From Acidobacteriota bacterium (lineage in GTDB: Bacteria > Acidobacteriota > Terriglobia > Terriglobales > Acidobacteriaceae): DNA of 55,543 bases. The notes beneath the pieces were generated by a model. It was given only the letters and a program-made list of their open reading frames with translations. It ran no database searches and was not told the DNA's origin. The position numbers were made by a program, and so were the translations under genes. Positions 43,507 through 53,291 of this stretch are shown one piece after another. Each line of letters opens with the position of its first letter. Positions within the stretch are counted from its first letter, which is position 1. The stretch spans positions 1-55,543 of the forward strand of contig QIAP01000043.1 of the NCBI GenBank assembly GCA_003225075.1, given 5' to 3'.

Positions 43507-43964
43507 CGCCGCCGAAAACTAGCGAAAGCGGCAACAACCATTTGGCGCGGAACGAGAGTCGGCTGCGCGTGCGCTATGCTGAAACCGACCAGATGGGAGT
43601 CGTCTATCATTCCAATCATTTCGTCTGGTTTGAGGTTGGACGCGTGGAATTACTTCGGCAACTGGGTTTTTCCTATCGCGATATGGAACAAATTGACGAC
43701 CGCTTCATAGCCGTAGTGGACGCACGCTGCCGCTATCGCGCTCCCGCACGTTACGATGACGAGATTATTGTGAGGACTCATCTGAAGAATGTGCGCGAAT
43801 CCGTAATTCACTTTGGATATGAATTGGTGCGAGTTGGAGATGGCCTGCTCTTGGCTGAAGGCGAGACCACCCACATTGTGACTAACGCCAAGATGGAGAT
43901 TGCCGCGCTGCCGGACAAATATATGAAAGTATTCCTCTCGGCTATCGGACGAGACGTCATTTGA
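43503..43964 (+). CDS. Hotdog-fold acyl-CoA thioesterase (YbgC/4HBT type)
   Basis: 153 residues. The active-site block YAETDQMGVVYHSNHFVWFEVGRVELLR has the catalytic Asp and the Tyr-His of the 4-hydroxybenzoyl-CoA thioesterase group. It hydrolyses short acyl-CoAs. It starts within the hydratase stop (ATGA), and its own TGA overlaps the TTG start of hutH, so three genes are coupled. It could release acyl groups when CoA is limiting in the catabolic operon (inference). Confidence 0.9.
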   Translation: MTPPKTSESGNNHLARNESRLRVRYAETDQMGVVYHSNHFVWFEVGRVELLRQLGFSYRDMEQIDDRFIAVVDARCRYRAPARYDDEIIVRTHLKNVRESVIHFGYELVRVGDGLLLAEGETTHIVTNAKMEIAALPDKYMKVFLSAIGRDVI

Positions 43965-45523
43965 AAGCGCTTCACATCAACGGGAATGACCTGACGCTGG
44001 AAGCGGTGCGGGAAGTAGTGGTCGAGCATCGTGCGGTACTGCTCGATGCCGATGCGCGCGATGCTGTCGATCGCGCGCGCGCCGTAGTGGACGCGCTGGT
44101 TGCAGGCAATCGCCTGGCATACGCCATCACCACCGGCGTGGGCAAACTGGCTGACGTACGCATTGCCGGTGAGCAGATTCGCGAATTACAGGTCAACCTG
44201 GTGCGCTCGCATGCAGCGGGAGTCGGCGAACCGCTCTCGATTGCTGAAACGCGCGCTATGATGTTGTTGCGCGCGAATTCGCTCGCCAAGGGCTACTCCG
44301 GCGTTCGCGCCGTCGTCATTGACACGCTTTGCGAAATGCTGAATCGCGGTGTGACGCCATTCGTTCCGTCACAGGGCAGCGTCGGTGCAAGTGGCGATCT
44401 CGCGCCGCTGGCGCATCTGGCTCTCGCGCTGACCGGCGAAGGCGAATGTTTCGACGACAAGGGGGCGCGCATTCCTGCCGCAGAAGCCTTGGGTCGCGCC
44501 CAGGTCAAGCCATTGGTGCTCGAAGCCAAAGAAGCGGTCTCGCTCATCAACGGAACCCAGGGGATGCTCGCACTAGGAACATTGGCGTTACTCGCCGCAG
44601 AAACGCTGGTGGATACCGCCGACGTGATTGGAGCCATGACCCTCGACGCCCTGCGTGGCACCGATGTGGCCTTCGACGACCGTATTCACAAAGCTCGTCC
44701 ACACTCCGGGCAAATAAAAACCGCCGAGAACCTGCGCAAGATGCTCGAAGGCAGCGGCATTCGCGAGTCGCATCGTGACTGCGCGCGGGTGCAGGATGCC
44801 TATTCTCTGCGCTGCATGCCGCAAGTGCACGGCGCGGTGCGCGACACCCTCGCCCATTGCCGCGAGGTCATGGAAACTGAGGTCAATTCAGCCGTGGATA
44901 ATCCGCTGGTATTTCCACGGCCGCGCGCCATCGGCGACCGCTCTACCGGCACGGTGATGGCTGTGGCAGAGGGTGACATACTTTCCGGCGGCAACTTTCA
45001 TGGTGAGCCGGTGGCTTTTGTGTTGGATTTTCTTGGCATCGCGCTCAGCGCGCTCGCCGGGATCAGTGAGCGTCGGCTTGAACGACTGGTGAACCCGGCA
45101 CTGAACGAAGGTCTGCCACCATTCCTCGCACCCGGCGCAGGTTTGAACTCGGGTTTCATGATGGCACAGGTGACGGCGGCGGCGCTGGTGAGCGAGAACA
45201 AAGTGCTGGCGCATCCCGCTTCGGTGGATTCGATTACCACGTCAGGAAATAAAGAAGATTACGTTTCCATGGGGATGACGGCATCGCTCAAGTTGAAGCG
45301 GATCGTGGAGAACACACGCAACGCAATGGCGATCGAAGCCATGGCCGCCGCGCAAGCATTGGATTTCCTGGCGCCGCTTAAGACCGGCAAGCGTGGGCAG
45401 CAGGCCCACGCGGCCATTCGCGCGGTGTGTCCGACGATGGAGAAGGACCGGGTGATGTATGGAGACTTCGCCAGGGTTGCCGAAGTGATTGCCAGTGGGA
45501 AGGTGGCAGAGGCATTGCGCTAG
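43961..45523 (+). CDS. hutH: Histidine ammonia-lyase
   Basis: 520 residues. The Ala143-Ser144-Gly145 triad in GSVGASGDLAPLAHL cyclises to the MIO cofactor; other blocks are ITTGVGKLADVRI, RANSLAKGYSGVR and TSGNKEDYVSMGM. It converts histidine to urocanate and ammonia. The first block lacks the usual YGVNTGFG wording, so a related aromatic ammonia-lyase is possible. No hutU, hutI or hutF gene is nearby. TTG start overlapping the thioesterase stop (TTGA). It ends before the parS-like site. Confidence 0.85.
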   Translation: MKALHINGNDLTLEAVREVVVEHRAVLLDADARDAVDRARAVVDALVAGNRLAYAITTGVGKLADVRIAGEQIRELQVNLVRSHAAGVGEPLSIAETRAMMLLRANSLAKGYSGVRAVVIDTLCEMLNRGVTPFVPSQGSVGASGDLAPLAHLALALTGEGECFDDKGARIPAAEALGRAQVKPLVLEAKEAVSLINGTQGMLALGTLALLAAETLVDTADVIGAMTLDALRGTDVAFDDRIHKARPHSGQIKTAENLRKMLEGSGIRESHRDCARVQDAYSLRCMPQVHGAVRDTLAHCREVMETEVNSAVDNPLVFPRPRAIGDRSTGTVMAVAEGDILSGGNFHGEPVAFVLDFLGIALSALAGISERRLERLVNPALNEGLPPFLAPGAGLNSGFMMAQVTAAALVSENKVLAHPASVDSITTSGNKEDYVSMGMTASLKLKRIVENTRNAMAIEAMAAAQALDFLAPLKTGKRGQQAHAAIRAVCPTMEKDRVMYGDFARVAEVIASGKVAEALR

Positions 45524-45544
45524 GTTCTCCCAAAACTGGCGTAG

Positions 45545-45560
45545 TGTTCCACGTGGAACA
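45545..45560. promoter_or_regulatory. parS-like ParB binding site
   Basis: TGTTCCACGTGGAACA is a perfect 16-base palindrome that fits the bacterial parS consensus (TGTTTCACGTGAAACA) with one symmetric substitution; this variant is known in pseudomonads. It lies in a noncoding gap between convergent genes. parS sites cluster near the chromosome origin. Confidence 0.8.
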
Positions 45561-45562
45561 TT

Positions 45563-45580
45563 GTACGGGCTATCCCGTAC
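45563..45580. terminator. Hairpin between convergent hutH and HD gene
   Basis: GTACGGG-CTAT-CCCGTAC, a perfect 7-bp stem two bases after the parS-like site. No T-tract follows, so termination is uncertain. Confidence 0.4.
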
Positions 45581-45632
45581 GTACACTCATGGACGTATAT
45601 TAACCCCAAATGATCGACCCTGAAAAGACTTA

Positions 45633-46214
45633 CTAGCCGCTGATCGTTGCGGTGCGGCCCTCCAATCCAAGGTCTTTCGCGATGCCTTTCATCGCCTCAA
45701 TACAGAAGGCAATGTGCTCTTCCAGATCCACGCCCAGTTCAGGGGCGCCACTGGTAATATCGTTGCGGTTAACACTGCGAGCGAAGGCTTTGTCTTTCAT
45801 CTTTTTTCGGACAGACTTGGCCTCGACTTCGGCGAGAGACTTTCCGGGCTTGACCAGAGCGCAGGCGGTGATGAAACCTGCGAGCTCGTCGCAGGCGAAC
45901 AGCGCTTTTTCCATCGGAGTTTGCCGGGGGACACCGGTGTATTCAGCGTGAGACATGATTGCCTGGCGGATTTCCTCAGCGTAGCCACGCTCTTTCAGAA
46001 TCTCATTTCCCTTGTAGGGATGATCTTCCAGGCTGGGATACTTTTCGTAGTCAAAGTCGTGCAGCAATCCGACCACGCCCCAGAGCTCTTCGTCCGCGGA
46101 GAATTTTCGGGCATAGGCGCGCATGCAGGCCTCGACGGCGAGGGCATGCTTGCGCAAACTTTCGGATTGCGTGAACTCAGTTAGTAAACACCACGCCGAC
46201 TGGCGATCATTCAT
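45633..46214 (-). CDS. HD-domain hydrolase
   Basis: 193 residues. The H...HD...D metal pattern is complete: KHALAVEACMRAYA, GLLHDFDYEKYP, then HPYKGNEILKERGY, SHAEYTG and FACDELAGF. HD-domain proteins of this size hydrolyse phosphate esters or nucleotides; the substrate is unknown. The minus-strand leader contains two GGAGAAAAC repeats. It is divergent from the XRE regulator gene. Confidence 0.85.
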   Translation of the reverse strand: MNDRQSAWCLLTEFTQSESLRKHALAVEACMRAYARKFSADEELWGVVGLLHDFDYEKYPSLEDHPYKGNEILKERGYAEEIRQAIMSHAEYTGVPRQTPMEKALFACDELAGFITACALVKPGKSLAEVEAKSVRKKMKDKAFARSVNRNDITSGAPELGVDLEEHIAFCIEAMKGIAKDLGLEGRTATISG

Positions 46215-46400
46215 GGTCTCTTACCTGTTTTCTCCTGGTTTTCTCCGTCTAACTTTGGTTTTATCACAAGATTATTCATGTTTATTCCGCGATTTCCCTT
46301 GACATCCACAGGGCATCTGCCTCAGATTACGCTGCAGCTTGGAAGCCGCGAAAATTTGGCTTCAGGGGATAGCCGCCGCTCTGGCAACTCCCACAACTCG

Positions 46401-46940
46401 ATGGCCACGACTCTTGCCCCGGTAGATTCTAGGGAAGTCGTCCGTTGCGATCATTGCCTATTGGTTCAATTCCGCACAACTAATGATCTTTGCCGCAGGT
46501 GCCACGCGTCGCTTGACGAGGAGGAACCGGAAATTGTTGCGGCTCCCCCTGCACCCCAGGTCATGCCGAGCCACGGCAATGGCCGCGGACACCTGAACCT
46601 TGCGACCTCCATTCGCTCGCTGCGGTTGCGCAGCGGGCTGAGTCAGCGCCAACTGGCGCTGCGTATGTCGGTGCCTCGCACCTACGTTTCGAAAATCGAA
46701 AACGAAAAGGCGACGCCGACTCTTTCCTCACTGGAGCGACTGGCGAGGGCGCTTGAGGTGACCGTGCCCGATCTGCTCAGCGGCGGCGAACGCACGCGGC
46801 AGGAGGAAGTCCGCGAATTCATGCAGGATGAGTTTATCGCGGAGCTGATGCCCTTCGTCTCGCAACTCAACGGGATGCAGATGTCGAGCGTTCTGACCCA
46901 GGTGCGGGATTTGACCATGCGGCCGCGAAGGAGCGCGTAG
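46401..46940 (+). CDS. XRE-family regulator with N-terminal zinc ribbon
   Basis: 179 residues. Residues 14-38 have C-DHC and C-RRC, a small zinc ribbon (VVRCDHCLLVQF...DLCRRCHASL). After an acidic/Pro linker comes a Cro/C1 helix-turn-helix (SIRSLRLRSGLSQRQLALRMSVPRTYVSKIENEKATPTLSSLERLARAL) and a C-terminal helical region. Targets are unknown. The frame is open back to ATG 46278, but a TTGACA element at 46299-46304 lies inside that extension, so ATG 46401 is preferred. A strong terminator follows at 47084. Confidence 0.75.
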   Translation: MATTLAPVDSREVVRCDHCLLVQFRTTNDLCRRCHASLDEEEPEIVAAPPAPQVMPSHGNGRGHLNLATSIRSLRLRSGLSQRQLALRMSVPRTYVSKIENEKATPTLSSLERLARALEVTVPDLLSGGERTRQEEVREFMQDEFIAELMPFVSQLNGMQMSSVLTQVRDLTMRPRRSA

Positions 46941-47083
46941 CACTGGTTCAGGCTTCGCGGCATGCTTATTATTAGGCAGCGCGATGGCCTTTACGCGCAT
47001 CGAATGAGGGCTAGGGCGATACTGCTTCGACGCGGACGAGCGAGTTGCAGGCCAATTAAAGTTTTATCCGGGCGACCACCAAC

Positions 47084-47117
47084 GGAAAGGCCGGAGCTGA
47101 AAGGCTCCGGCCTTTTT
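47084..47117. terminator. Rho-independent terminator downstream of the XRE gene
   Basis: Perfect 12-bp stem AAAGGCCGGAGC / GCTCCGGCCTTT with a 6-base loop, followed by TTTT on the plus strand. On the minus strand it ends the small membrane-protein gene at 47118. Confidence 0.93.
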
Positions 47118-47330
47118 TTATCTCGGACTCTGGCGACGTGCGGCAAGCAAGAGCAATACGCCTCCGACAAAGGACAGCACGCCGATGACGGCCGCTGCGA
47201 TTATGCCGACCAGGTAGGCAGGCCGATCCGCCAAGTGATGGACGACGGTAGCATGATACAAAATGTGGCAGTAGCCCAGAGTGGTAAGCAAAACTGCCAG
47301 TCCGCTCACGACGAGTAATGGTCGGTTCAT
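47118..47330 (-). CDS. Small two-helix membrane protein
   Basis: 70 residues. Two hydrophobic helices (LLVVSGLAVLLTTLGYCHILYH and YLVGIIAAAVIGVLSFVGGVLLLLA) are separated by a short HHLADRP loop, with a basic RRQSPR end. No family is recognised. An AGGAA element 11-12 bases before ATG 47330 and a terminator on the 3' side support it as a real gene. Confidence 0.6.
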   Translation of the reverse strand: MNRPLLVVSGLAVLLTTLGYCHILYHATVVHHLADRPAYLVGIIAAAVIGVLSFVGGVLLLLAARRQSPR

Positions 47331-47571
47331 ACCACTGATTCCTTCCTGCTGCGCAATGGTGTTCCCGATTTCTTCTGGACTACCCTAACGTGCGACCTGC
47401 AGTTCCCCGGCTGGGGTCGCAGCGTAACATTTGAAGAGCGGCAGAATCGTAGCACAAACTCGCTTATGACTCCCCAGTGGCCGATGACGTTTTCATTTCT
47501 GTGAATGCTAGAATAAAGGTTTGTAATCACCCCAAAATTTGGCCTTGTACATAGAGGCTTTCGCCCGTTTC

Positions 47572-50442
47572 ATGCTGACCGGCTCTCAAATTCGCCGCAA
47601 ATTTCTGGATTATTTCCTCCAGCACGGACACAAAGAGGTCCACTCGTCGTCGCTCGTCCCGGCGAATGATCCCACTCTGCTTTTTACCAACGCGGGGATG
47701 AACCAGTTCAAAGACGTGTTTCTCGGCCTGGAAAAACGCGATTACACGCGGGCCACGAGTTCGCAAAAATGTGTGCGCGCCGGGGGCAAACACAATGATC
47801 TTGAAAACGTCGGCTTTACCAACCGCCACCACACGTTTTTCGAGATGCTGGGGAACTTCAGCTTTGGCGACTACTTCAAAAAAGACGCGATTGCGTACGC
47901 CTGGGAGCTGATCACTTCGCCGCAGTGGTTTGGGATCCCTAACGACAAGCTGTTTGTGACGATTTTCAAGGGCGAAGGCGGGGTGCCGCGCGATACCGAG
48001 GCCTGCGATCTCTGGGTGGCGCAGGGCGTGGCGAAAGAGCGGATTTACGAATTTGGATTGAAAGACAATTTCTGGCAGATGGGCGACACCGGCCCGTGCG
48101 GACCGTGCAGCGAGATTCATTACGACATGGGGCCAGCGGCGTCGGATCAGGGACACACGGATTGCGCATTCGGATGCGACTGTGGGCGGTACGTCGAGAT
48201 TTGGAACCTGGTGTTCATGCAGTTCGACCGCGACGCCAATGGGAAGCTGAATCCATTGCCGAAGCCGTCGATTGATACCGGGGCGGGGTTGGAGCGGCTG
48301 GCAGCGGTGTTGCAGGGGAAGATTTCGAATTACCACACGGATTTGTTTGTGCCGCTGATCAAACGCGCAGCGGAGTTGACGGGGACGTCGCTGACGAAAG
48401 AATTGGAGAAGGAAGCGCACGCGAAGTCAGCGGCTTCCCTGCGCGTGATTGCCGATCACTCGCGGGCGGCGACGTTTCTGATTTCGGATGGAGTGCTGCC
48501 ATCCAATGAAGGTCGTGGCTATGTGCTGCGGAAGATCATTCGGCGGGCGATCCGACACGGACACCTTCTAGGGCAAAGGAAGCCGTTCCTTTACGAAATG
48601 GTTTCGACAGTGCGGGATGAGATGAAAGATGCATATCCGGAACTTGTGGAGAGCGCTGACCGCATCTCGAGAGTGATCGAGTCCGAGGAATCACGTTTTG
48701 CACATACCATTGCACTGGGACTCGAAAAGCTAGAAGAATACCTTGACCGGGGGCGGGCTTGGCTTACTACCCTCTCCGATGAAGATTTGCGTCGACATCT
48801 AGATCAGTTATCGGGCACGCCTACATCGGATCAAGCGTTGAAATATGTCCGGGAGCGCGGGCGTTTCTTATCAGGCGAAGACGCTTTCAAGTTATACGAC
48901 ACATTTGGATTTCCCAGAGACTTTATTGAAGACGCTTGCCGCGATGCTGGCATTCCCTTCGATACCTTAGGATTCGAAAAAGCGCTCGACGCCCAACGAG
49001 AAAGGGCTAAGTCGTCTTGGAGGGGCCCGGCCAAGCAAACGGCAAGTCCGGTGTACCAGCAACTCCCCAAATCCGAATTCGAAGGTTATCGCCAAACTCG
49101 CTCTGACGGAGCGGAAGTCCTAGCCATCATCCGCAACGGCCAAGGCGCACAAGAGCTCAAGCCTGGCGAAGAGGGTGAGGTTATCCTCGACCACACGCCT
49201 TTCTACGCCGAGTCCGGAGGTCAGGTGGGCGATCGCGGCGTGCTTTACAGTGATGAGCTGAACGCCGTGGTCGCTGAGGTGAAGGGATGCTACTACCCGG
49301 TGCAGGGGGTACGCGCCCACCAGGTCATCGTGAAATCCCCACCCTCCGCAAAAAACGCGGGAGGATGGGGCACCCTCCGTACTGGAGGTCCCGAGAACCC
49401 GGGTGGGTGGGCACTTCGCGTGGGCGATAAAGTGGACGCCGTAGTTAACACCGACATCCGTCAGTCCACCATGCGCAATCATACGGCTACGCATCTTCTT
49501 CATGCGGGCCTGCGCGAGGTGCTGGGCAAGCATGTGAAGCAGGCGGGATCGCTTGTGGCGCCGAATCATCTGCGCTTTGACTTCTCGCATTTCACCGCGG
49601 TTGAAGACGAAGAGTTGCAGGACATCGAAGACCTGATCAACAAGGAAGTGCTGCAAAACCAGAAAGTTGAAACCATCGAGAATGTTCCGATCGATGTGGC
49701 CGTCAACGAGTACAAGGCGATGGCGCTGTTTGGCGAGAAGTATGGAGACAAGGTTCGTGTAGTCAAGATCGGCGATTTTTCAACTGAGCTATGCGGCGGC
49801 ACGCATACTGGCACGACCGGCGAGATTGGTCTGATCAAGATATTGAAGGAGAACAGTGTCTCTTCAGGCGTCCGCCGCGTGGAGGCGGTCACCGGCGAAG
49901 GCTCGTTGCAGCATTTCAGGAAAGATCATCAGCTAGAAGGCGTGGTCGCCAGCCTTGCGGCACACTCCGATGCTGCAAATCCAGCGGAGGCTCTCAAGCA
50001 GGAACTCGAGAAGCGCGAAGCTGAAATCAGGCGTCTGACACGCGAACTCGACCAGGCACGCATGAAATCGGCTTCGTCGTCGGTGGCGTCGGTGGGCGAG
50101 AAGATCAAAGAGGTGCGCGGCGTCAAAGTGCTGGCACATCGTGTGGACAATCTGGAGCGGGCGCAGATGCGTACGCTGGTAGACCAGCTTCGCGAGAAGC
50201 TGGGGTCGGGGGTGGTCGTGCTGGGCTCGGCCGCCAACGGCAACGTCGCGCTGATCGTCGGGGTGACCAAGGATCTGACTGCCCGCATTCAGGCCGGCAA
50301 AGTCATCGGGCCGGTGGCGCAGAAGGTTGGAGGCAAAGGCGGGGGGCGACCCGATCTGGCAGAGGCCGGCGGGAAGAATCCGGAGGCGCTGGACTCGGCT
50401 TTGCAAGAGGTGTATACGGTGGTGGATTCGCTGCTTGGCTAG
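47572..50442 (+). CDS. alaS: Alanyl-tRNA synthetase
   Basis: 956 residues, against ~875 for E. coli. The catalytic core ([57 protein letters not shown]), the editing domain with zinc ligands HTATHLLH and CGGTH, and the C-terminal coiled coil and DHHA1 domain ([15 protein letters not shown]) are all present. It charges tRNA-Ala and edits mischarged Ser/Gly. ATG 47572 starts the conserved [15 protein letters not shown]. An unusual Trp/Gly/Pro-rich insertion at residues ~587-616 interrupts the linker before the editing domain (see 49333). Confidence 0.96.
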   Translation: MLTGSQIRRKFLDYFLQHGHKEVHSSSLVPANDPTLLFTNAGMNQFKDVFLGLEKRDYTRATSSQKCVRAGGKHNDLENVGFTNRHHTFFEMLGNFSFGDYFKKDAIAYAWELITSPQWFGIPNDKLFVTIFKGEGGVPRDTEACDLWVAQGVAKERIYEFGLKDNFWQMGDTGPCGPCSEIHYDMGPAASDQGHTDCAFGCDCGRYVEIWNLVFMQFDRDANGKLNPLPKPSIDTGAGLERLAAVLQGKISNYHTDLFVPLIKRAAELTGTSLTKELEKEAHAKSAASLRVIADHSRAATFLISDGVLPSNEGRGYVLRKIIRRAIRHGHLLGQRKPFLYEMVSTVRDEMKDAYPELVESADRISRVIESEESRFAHTIALGLEKLEEYLDRGRAWLTTLSDEDLRRHLDQLSGTPTSDQALKYVRERGRFLSGEDAFKLYDTFGFPRDFIEDACRDAGIPFDTLGFEKALDAQRERAKSSWRGPAKQTASPVYQQLPKSEFEGYRQTRSDGAEVLAIIRNGQGAQELKPGEEGEVILDHTPFYAESGGQVGDRGVLYSDELNAVVAEVKGCYYPVQGVRAHQVIVKSPPSAKNAGGWGTLRTGGPENPGGWALRVGDKVDAVVNTDIRQSTMRNHTATHLLHAGLREVLGKHVKQAGSLVAPNHLRFDFSHFTAVEDEELQDIEDLINKEVLQNQKVETIENVPIDVAVNEYKAMALFGEKYGDKVRVVKIGDFSTELCGGTHTGTTGEIGLIKILKENSVSSGVRRVEAVTGEGSLQHFRKDHQLEGVVASLAAHSDAANPAEALKQELEKREAEIRRLTRELDQARMKSASSSVASVGEKIKEVRGVKVLAHRVDNLERAQMRTLVDQLREKLGSGVVVLGSAANGNVALIVGVTKDLTARIQAGKVIGPVAQKVGGKGGGRPDLAEAGGKNPEALDSALQEVYTVVDSLLG
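49333..49420. repeat. Palindromic in-frame insertion in alaS
   Basis: Encodes [25 protein letters not shown] between strand VRAHQVIVK and the conserved [11 protein letters not shown], where most AlaS have a few residues. The DNA has CCACCCTCCGC and GCGGGAGGATGG (near-inverted) and again GCACCCTCC / GGAGGTCCC, so it folds on itself like a REP or a protein-coding palindromic element. Confidence 0.55.
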
Positions 50443-50468
50443 TGTTATCGAACTCCCGAGGCGGTGAT

Positions 50469-50831
50469 ATGGAAGATCGCATCCGCTCCGTCACTCATAA
50501 GGGCAAGCAGATTTTGCTGGTAGACCTGTCGCACTGCAATGCCATCGAGGTGGGGAAGATTAGCGCTATTGTGCCTTCGTACGTCACTGCGGAACCGCGT
50601 GGGTCAGTGCTGATTCTGGGAGACTTTACCGGCGCTCAGTTCGATCGGGCCGCAATTACCAAACTCAAGGAGAGTGCAGTGTTTGATCGGCCCCATATCA
50701 AGCGCTCCGCCTGGGTGGGGACGGAGAGCTTGCCCAAGGTGTTCTACGAGAATATAAAAACTTTCTCGCAGCGTGATCTGCCTACGTTCAAGACCCGCGA
50801 AGAGGCCATGGATTGGCTGGTGAAAGAGTAA
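50469..50831 (+). CDS. STAS/SpoIIAA-like hypothetical protein
   Basis: 120 residues. Alternating strands and helices (KGKQILLVDLSHCNAIEVGKISAIVPSYVTAE then GSVLILGDFTGAQFDRAAITKLKES) resemble the SpoIIAA-like/STAS fold of Acidobacterial hypotheticals, without an obvious phosphorylatable Ser. It may bind a partner protein; no kinase or sigma factor is close. ATG 50469 has GAGG near the ideal distance. It follows alaS by 26 bases and so is probably in its transcript. Confidence 0.55.
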   Translation: MEDRIRSVTHKGKQILLVDLSHCNAIEVGKISAIVPSYVTAEPRGSVLILGDFTGAQFDRAAITKLKESAVFDRPHIKRSAWVGTESLPKVFYENIKTFSQRDLPTFKTREEAMDWLVKE

Positions 50832-50843
50832 GCTGACTATTCG

Positions 50844-50861
50844 GCACGGCTAAAGCCGTGC
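50844..50861. terminator. Hairpin between convergent genes
   Basis: GCACGGC-TAAA-GCCGTGC, a perfect 7-bp stem with 4-base loop, 12 bases after the STAS-like gene and before the end of the Rieske gene on the other strand. No clear T-tract, but it recurs as an intergenic motif type in related genomes. Confidence 0.5.
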
Positions 50862-50908
50862 TCTTCCCAAGTGCTGCAAGTCTTCAAGGCTAGCTTCGCC
50901 ACTCACGG

Positions 50909-52021
50909 CTAGCTTCTCCACTTCAAAGTAACTGGACCTGTCATCGGGTGCTGCATCTCGACTCCGTTGCGCCGGGCTTCCAGATACGCCTGCTTTAACT
51001 GGAAGTACCACTTGGCGGGGCGGTCGGCATCGTCAATCAGCATTAAATGGGGATTGTGCTTCAGGCCCTCTGACTGCTTTTCCATGGTCTCCTGATCCTG
51101 GCGGACGAACTTGGCGAAAACGAATTTCAGCAACTGCGGGCCGAACGGCATCCAGCGGAAAATGTTCCAGGCAGCCACAACATCAATGCGGCAGTGATCA
51201 CGGGTGATGGGCGTCACCGTGGTCAGACTGGAGAACCAGTACTTGCCGGCGCGAATCGTTTCCACCCGCATATTGGGGAGGACGAAATCAATGGTGGTAG
51301 TGATGGAATCCGCATCGGCATAAAGCCGCAGCAGCTTGTAGGGCGCGCTGTTGGAGCTGGGAGTATGCGCGCTCATGCGGAAGCCATAGGGGATCGGCTC
51401 GAAGTTCTTTTGCTTTTCGTGGATGCTCTGCCGCGAGCGCCACCACCATGCCTGATGGACGAAGGGACCGTGCGCTGGATCCATCAGACCAATGATGCCG
51501 TGGTCCACGCTGCAAGGCAGGTCGGCGGTGAGGTAGGCAATCTTGTATTTTTGACTGAAGGTTGGGACGCGCGGCGCTGGCACTGGTGGTGCGGCCGCCT
51601 TGGTGAAACCTGCACCTGCCGGCGCGGGTTCAGGGATGTACACCCAGATGTAATCGTCGTGTTCTTCGCAGGGAAAGCTACCGGCATATATGCGATCTAC
51701 CCTGAACTTTTGATCAGACGTCAGCGACGGAATGAGTTGGCATTGTCCGGTATGAGCCTCGAATCTCCAGCCGTGATAGCTGCACTCGACCTGCTCACCA
51801 TCGAACCAGCCGAAAGAGAGCGGCATACCACGATGAGGACAGGCATCGCGCAGGGCGAAAGGACGGCGTTGCTTGTCTCGCCCAATGACCAGCGGGACTT
51901 CAAGCAACATGGCTTTCACGAGCTTGCCGCGACCGGCCCGCTCGGACGGCAGGGCACGGTACCAGAAGCCGAAAAGCATCAGAGAGTCGGGAGTTTGCTG
52001 CTGGGGAGATTCGTCGGCCAT
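50909..52021 (-). CDS. Rieske 2Fe-2S oxygenase (pheophorbide-a-oxygenase/PAO-like group)
   Basis: 370 residues. N-terminal Rieske domain with CPHRGMPL and CSYHGWRF (two Cys, two His). The mononuclear iron motif is in ADLPCSVDHGIIGLMDPAHGPFVH (His...Asp/His pattern). The C-terminus (FAKFVRQDQETMEKQSEGL) fits the PAO-type monooxygenases. It is unrelated in detail to the enzyme at 11147, so they are not recent copies. Substrate unknown. It has no reductase next to it and so depends on electrons from another locus. Confidence 0.86.
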   Translation of the reverse strand: MADESPQQQTPDSLMLFGFWYRALPSERAGRGKLVKAMLLEVPLVIGRDKQRRPFALRDACPHRGMPLSFGWFDGEQVECSYHGWRFEAHTGQCQLIPSLTSDQKFRVDRIYAGSFPCEEHDDYIWVYIPEPAPAGAGFTKAAAPPVPAPRVPTFSQKYKIAYLTADLPCSVDHGIIGLMDPAHGPFVHQAWWWRSRQSIHEKQKNFEPIPYGFRMSAHTPSSNSAPYKLLRLYADADSITTTIDFVLPNMRVETIRAGKYWFSSLTTVTPITRDHCRIDVVAAWNIFRWMPFGPQLLKFVFAKFVRQDQETMEKQSEGLKHNPHLMLIDDADRPAKWYFQLKQAYLEARRNGVEMQHPMTGPVTLKWRS

Positions 52022-52164
52022 ATCTGAGACGTTTTGTATTCCTTAGGCCAAAGCGCTGCCGCTGTTTCGGATAAGTGGATACGTGGGCCAGCCTACTACA
52101 GCGAGGTCGGTGGCGGAAAGCGACGAATCAGCGCCAGAACTTCGGCGGGCGCAATTGTCCATTC

Positions 52165-53188
52165 TTATTGCTTTCCCGTGAGCTGCCGGATCAGGTCCAC
52201 CTCGGCCTGACGGTATGGAGTTCCATCGGAGCGCAGCACCTCGTGAAACCACACCGGCGGCTGGTCGCGAACATAGGGGTGCTCCCAGGAGTCCCATGGC
52301 AAGTAGGTTTGGGTCTTGCCAGCGACGAAGCCCCAGTTGATCGCTCCGACCCGCTCCTGCTTGGCAATCGGCAGGACTGTGTCAAACGTGCTGCCCACAG
52401 AGCGCGCCATGTATTCGGTGCAGATCACCGGACGGTTGTACTTCTTCAGCCACGCCACTTGACGTTTGAAGTATTCCGGCCAGCTGTAGTTATGAAAAGT
52501 GATGATGTCGGATTCGCGCAGTTGAATCTGCTGCAGTTCACCAAGGTTGGCTCCGTCGGGCGAAGTGTCGACGGCCCACACTCCGCTGCTCAGCGGCTGC
52601 ATGGGATTGGCTTCTCGCGCCCACACGAACACCTGTGGCAGGAGCGCCGTCACGCGGGTGATCTCCCTGCACATATGCCTTCAGCCGCGGATACTGATTG
52701 GCGTCCGCGAGCGCGGTGGCGCCGGGACTTTGCACCCAGCCTGAGTTGTGAATGCCCGGAATCGGTGGATGCTGCAGGCCCAGATGCGGCAATGGATCCC
52801 AGCAGGAATCGAAGAGTACAAACAGCGGCCGGATGTGGTGGCGTGACGCGATGGTCAGAAACTGGTTGATGCGCTTCTGAAAACCGGCGGCATCCTGCTG
52901 CCATAGCAGGTCGTGTAGAAAGACGCGCATGGTGTTCATGCCCATCGCTTCCGCCCAGGTTAATTCTTTGTCGATCTCGACGGGATCGAAGGTGGCCTCC
53001 TGCCACATCTCCAACTGGTTGATCGCCGACTTGGGAACGTAATTACTTCCCAGCAACCAGGGCTGCTGCGCATACCAGGCGTTGGCCTTCTGCTCGGGCC
53101 AGCGCGCTGTCTGCGCCCACGCTGCACGCGTGCACAAGCCGGCCGCGATCAGCAAAGCACTCACGAAAAGGAGTTTGAGGTCTTTCAT
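52165..53188 (-). pseudogene. GH5-like glycoside hydrolase, internal deletion removes catalytic acid
   Basis: Two frames, 52538-53188 and 52165-52674, make one protein. The first has a signal peptide (LLFVSALLIAAGLCTRAAWAQ) and runs to RLKAYVQG; the second resumes at REITRVTALLPQVFVWARE and includes NRPVICTEYMAR with the nucleophile Glu. Between them family members have about 40 residues with the WNEP proton-donor motif; that motif is absent and the frame is shifted at ~52670-52680. A deletion of roughly 100-140 bases is the simplest cause. The product would be inactive. Confidence 0.8.
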
Positions 53189-53291
53189 GGTGAGCCTCCT
53201 TGCATTTATATGCTCGCGGGTTAGGACTCATCAACGGGTCGAGCTAACGAGTGGCGTTGGCAACAAAACAGGAAAGCGGCATAACCTCGCA

